Positions 61,847 through 64,000 of a DNA stretch of 64,000 nucleotides are shown one piece after another. Below the pieces are notes generated by a model. The model saw only the letters and a program-made list of their open reading frames with translations. It was not told the origin of the DNA and did not search any database. Each line of letters begins with the position of its first letter. Position 1 is the stretch's first letter. Origin of the DNA: Shewanella maritima (GTDB lineage: Bacteria > Pseudomonadota > Gammaproteobacteria > Enterobacterales > Shewanellaceae); contig NZ_CP036200.1 in the NCBI RefSeq assembly GCF_004295345.1, forward strand, positions 310,001 through 374,000, read 5' to 3'. The translations under genes and the position numbers were made by a program.

Positions 61847-64000
61847 CTTTATTAGAACAATTAGATAAAGGAACACTGTGGCACTCACCTGGTGGCATTC
61901 ACCCACCTGAGTTAAAACAGTCGTCAAACACTACGCCTATCGCGCGACTGCCGCTTGCACCAGAGTACATAGTCCCGATTCCTCAGGTTGGTGATTTAGC
62001 GGTATTGACCGCACAAAAAGGTGACCATGTATTAAAAGGTCAAATGCTCACCCAAGGCAAAGGCTTCAGTTACCTGCCAGTTCATGCACCTACCTCAGGT
62101 ACAGTTAAGGCAATTGAACCACGAGTAAGCAATCATGCCTCTGGCCTACCCGTATTAAGCCTAGTAATTGAGCCTGATGGTGAAGATACCTGGGCGAAGC
62201 TAACACCTGCCAAGCTTGATGAGCTATCAAACCAAGCGATTATCGACAAGGTTAAAGACGCGGGTATTGCCGGTATGGGCGGCGCGGCGTTCCCGAGCCA
62301 TATTAAGCTCAACCCAGCCAGTGAAATTGATTTAGTTATCATCAATGGTGTGGAATGTGAGCCGTTTATTACCTCAGATGATCGCCTTATGCGCGAGCAC
62401 GCCGCAGAGATTATCTCTGGCGTTGAAGTCATCAATAAATTGCTAACGCCAAAGCGCATTGTTATCGCCATAGAAGACAACAAGCCAGAAGCAATTCAAG
62501 CAATGGAGCAAGCCGTTGCTCAATGCCCTATTGCTAAAGGTTTGATGCGCGTCACCGTTATTCCAACTAAATACCCATCTGGCGGTGAAAAACAGCTCAT
62601 TCAAATCATCACTGGCCAAGAAGTGCCAAGTGGTGCAATCCCAGCACAATTAGGCATCGTGGTACATAACGTCGGTACTGCTTTTGCCATTCAAGACGCA
62701 GTGCTTAACGGCAAACCCCTTATTGAGCGTGTTGTGACACTAACTGGCGATCAAGTCGCGCATCAAGGCAACTACTGGCTTCCTATCGGCACGCCAATTA
62801 AGCATGCCTTGCAGCAATGCCAGTTTAGCGCTCAGACTCAGCAAAAGTTAATCATTGGCGGCCCTATGATGGGGTACGCAATCAGCGAATTGCAGGTGCC
62901 GGTACTTAAAGGGACAAACTGCGTACTCGCGCCAAGCAATAATCAAATTGCACAAGACAGTCCAGAGCAAGCTTGTATTCGCTGCGGTGAATGCGCTGTA
63001 GCCTGCCCTGCGCTGCTACTACCTCAGCAACTATTTTGGCATTCAAAAGCTGAAGAGTATGACAAAGCCGCCAGCTTTAACTTACAAGATTGTATAGAGT
63101 GTGGCTGTTGTAGCTACGTATGCCCAAGCGATATACCACTGGTCGAGTATTACCGTATTGCCAAATCTGCGCTGCGCAATGCTGCAGAAGAAAAACGCCA
63201 AGCTGAAGCGGCTAAGCACAGATTTGAAGCCAGGCTGAAACGCTTAGAAGATGAAAAACTTGCCCGTGAAGCTAAAGCGAAAGCTGCAGCTGACAAACGC
63301 AAGAAAGCCATGTCAGGCTCAGATAAAGACGCTGTAGCCGAGGCGATGGCGCGCATTGCAGCTAAAAAGAAAGCCGCAGAGCAATCAGCGCAGTCTGCGG
63401 CAGAGACTAGTACATCAGAGACTAACATTTCCGCCAACGACAATAAGTCAGCAGCGGTAAGTGCTGCTATCGCCAGAGCTAAGGCGAAAAAAACCAAACT
63501 TGCTCAGCAAGCAAGTGGCACAGGTGAAGCGTCTCAAAGCGCAGAGTCCGACGCACAAGCAAATCAAGAACTAGAGTCAAAGCAAGATCGCGTTGCTGCA
63601 GCGATTGCTCGCGCCAAAGCCAAGAAAGCACAGCAAGCCAAAGAAGCTGATAAAGCAAGTGAGCAACAAGCTGAAGCTGCAAGTCCGCCGGTTTCAGAAG
63701 AGCTTGATCCACAAAAAGCCAGAGTGGCCGCAGCTATCGCACGTGCTAAAGCGAAAAAAGCTGCACAACTCACTGTTAAAACTCAAGCAGGTGAAGCTCA
63801 AGCGGGCCAATCTCAAGCGAATAACGCACCAACGGCTCACGCTGACGCGCCGTCTGATGAGCAAAGCACAGATACAAGCGTAACTGATCGCAACACCACT
63901 GATGACCAAAGTGCGCAAGACAGTAAGAAAGCACGTATTGCAGCTGCAGTTGCCAAAGCAAAAGCCAAGAAGGCAGCGCAAAACTCGGCAGAATCGACAG
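61840..64000 (+). CDS. rsxC: Electron transport complex subunit RsxC/RnfC (partial, cut by right edge)
   Basis: The first 720 codons are present; the gene runs off the right edge. The start is a GTG at 61840, overlapping rsxB, with AGGA 6 nt upstream. SLBB/NADH-binding region motifs are [30 protein letters not shown] and [15 protein letters not shown]. Two [4Fe-4S] motifs are [15 protein letters not shown] and [15 protein letters not shown]. From about residue 440 the tail is Ala/Lys-rich, with imperfect repeats built on [12 protein letters not shown] (at least five copies). Such repeat tails vary in length among RsxC proteins. Confidence 0.95.
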   Translation, partial: MLTLLEQLDKGTLWHSPGGIHPPELKQSSNTTPIARLPLAPEYIVPIPQVGDLAVLTAQKGDHVLKGQMLTQGKGFSYLPVHAPTSGTVKAIEPRVSNHASGLPVLSLVIEPDGEDTWAKLTPAKLDELSNQAIIDKVKDAGIAGMGGAAFPSHIKLNPASEIDLVIINGVECEPFITSDDRLMREHAAEIISGVEVINKLLTPKRIVIAIEDNKPEAIQAMEQAVAQCPIAKGLMRVTVIPTKYPSGGEKQLIQIITGQEVPSGAIPAQLGIVVHNVGTAFAIQDAVLNGKPLIERVVTLTGDQVAHQGNYWLPIGTPIKHALQQCQFSAQTQQKLIIGGPMMGYAISELQVPVLKGTNCVLAPSNNQIAQDSPEQACIRCGECAVACPALLLPQQLFWHSKAEEYDKAASFNLQDCIECGCCSYVCPSDIPLVEYYRIAKSALRNAAEEKRQAEAAKHRFEARLKRLEDEKLAREAKAKAAADKRKKAMSGSDKDAVAEAMARIAAKKKAAEQSAQSAAETSTSETNISANDNKSAAVSAAIARAKAKKTKLAQQASGTGEASQSAESDAQANQELESKQDRVAAAIARAKAKKAQQAKEADKASEQQAEAASPPVSEELDPQKARVAAAIARAKAKKAAQLTVKTQAGEAQAGQSQANNAPTAHADAPSDEQSTDTSVTDRNTTDDQSAQDSKKARIAAAVAKAKAKKAAQNSAEST

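Noticed and set aside
63150..63981. Several long frames on both strands inside rsxC
   Set aside because: They are shadows of the Ala/Lys repeat coding region of rsxC.

Overview
The window reads as chromosomal DNA of a marine gammaproteobacterium of the Shewanella type. The evidence is the proteobacterial dedicated sortase locus (pdsO, pdsR, pdsS beside a VIT-domain sortase target), the ppk-ppx, asnS, class I fumarase and S9 peptidase genes, the gammaproteobacterial rsxABC order, and short inverted-repeat elements in the gaps. No phage, insertion sequence with a transposase, CRISPR array or rRNA gene is visible. Two genes are cut by the window edges: the sortase target on the left and rsxC on the right.

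Layout. 1-4.6 kb: sortase-system locus. 4.6-9.8 kb: a three-gene glycan-modification operon (GtrA flippase, ArnT-like transferase, polyprenyl-phosphate GT2) divergent from an OmpR/EnvZ-type two-component pair, with a perfect 31-nt palindrome between them. 10-11.8 kb: metC with MetJ-like boxes, then the zinc-independent ribosomal protein pair rpmE2-rpmJ2 behind a palindromic operator. 11.9-15 kb: a short-chain dehydrogenase, creA, yegD. 15.2-18.9 kb: ppk1-ppx. 19-24.3 kb: trhO and a glutathione transferase around an FNR-type palindrome, then yqhD, small membrane proteins and ydjA.

24.5-29.7 kb holds DoxX and a thiamine-salvage operon: a TPP riboswitch, a TonB-dependent receptor, a small MTH1187/YkoF-like protein, a PnuC/PnuT permease and a ThiK-like kinase. 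Together they form a complete proposed route from outer-membrane uptake to phosphorylation. 30-31.8 kb carries hinT, a double-hotdog protein and ycfL. 32-44.4 kb is housekeeping: M61 peptidase, acyl-CoA dehydrogenase with a PsrA-like box, tRNA-Ser, ychE, S9 peptidase, fumarase, pabB.

44.8-50 kb is a TetR-MFP-RND efflux operon with a perfect inverted repeat upstream of tetR. 50-56 kb: nudL, asnS, a TPR/TonB-C protein and uvrB. A 1.3-kb gene-free stretch with DnaA-box-like sites leads into six tandem tRNA-Asn genes (57.4-58 kb). A catalytically degenerate GGDEF-EAL membrane protein follows, then a 263-bp MITE-like element and rsxABC.

I did not find a convincing wholly new multi-gene system. 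The items most worth following are the sugar-binding-like sensor domain of PdsS, the riboswitch-led thiamine operon, the long palindrome at 7.7 kb, the dead GGDEF-EAL protein, and the two non-autonomous repeat elements.
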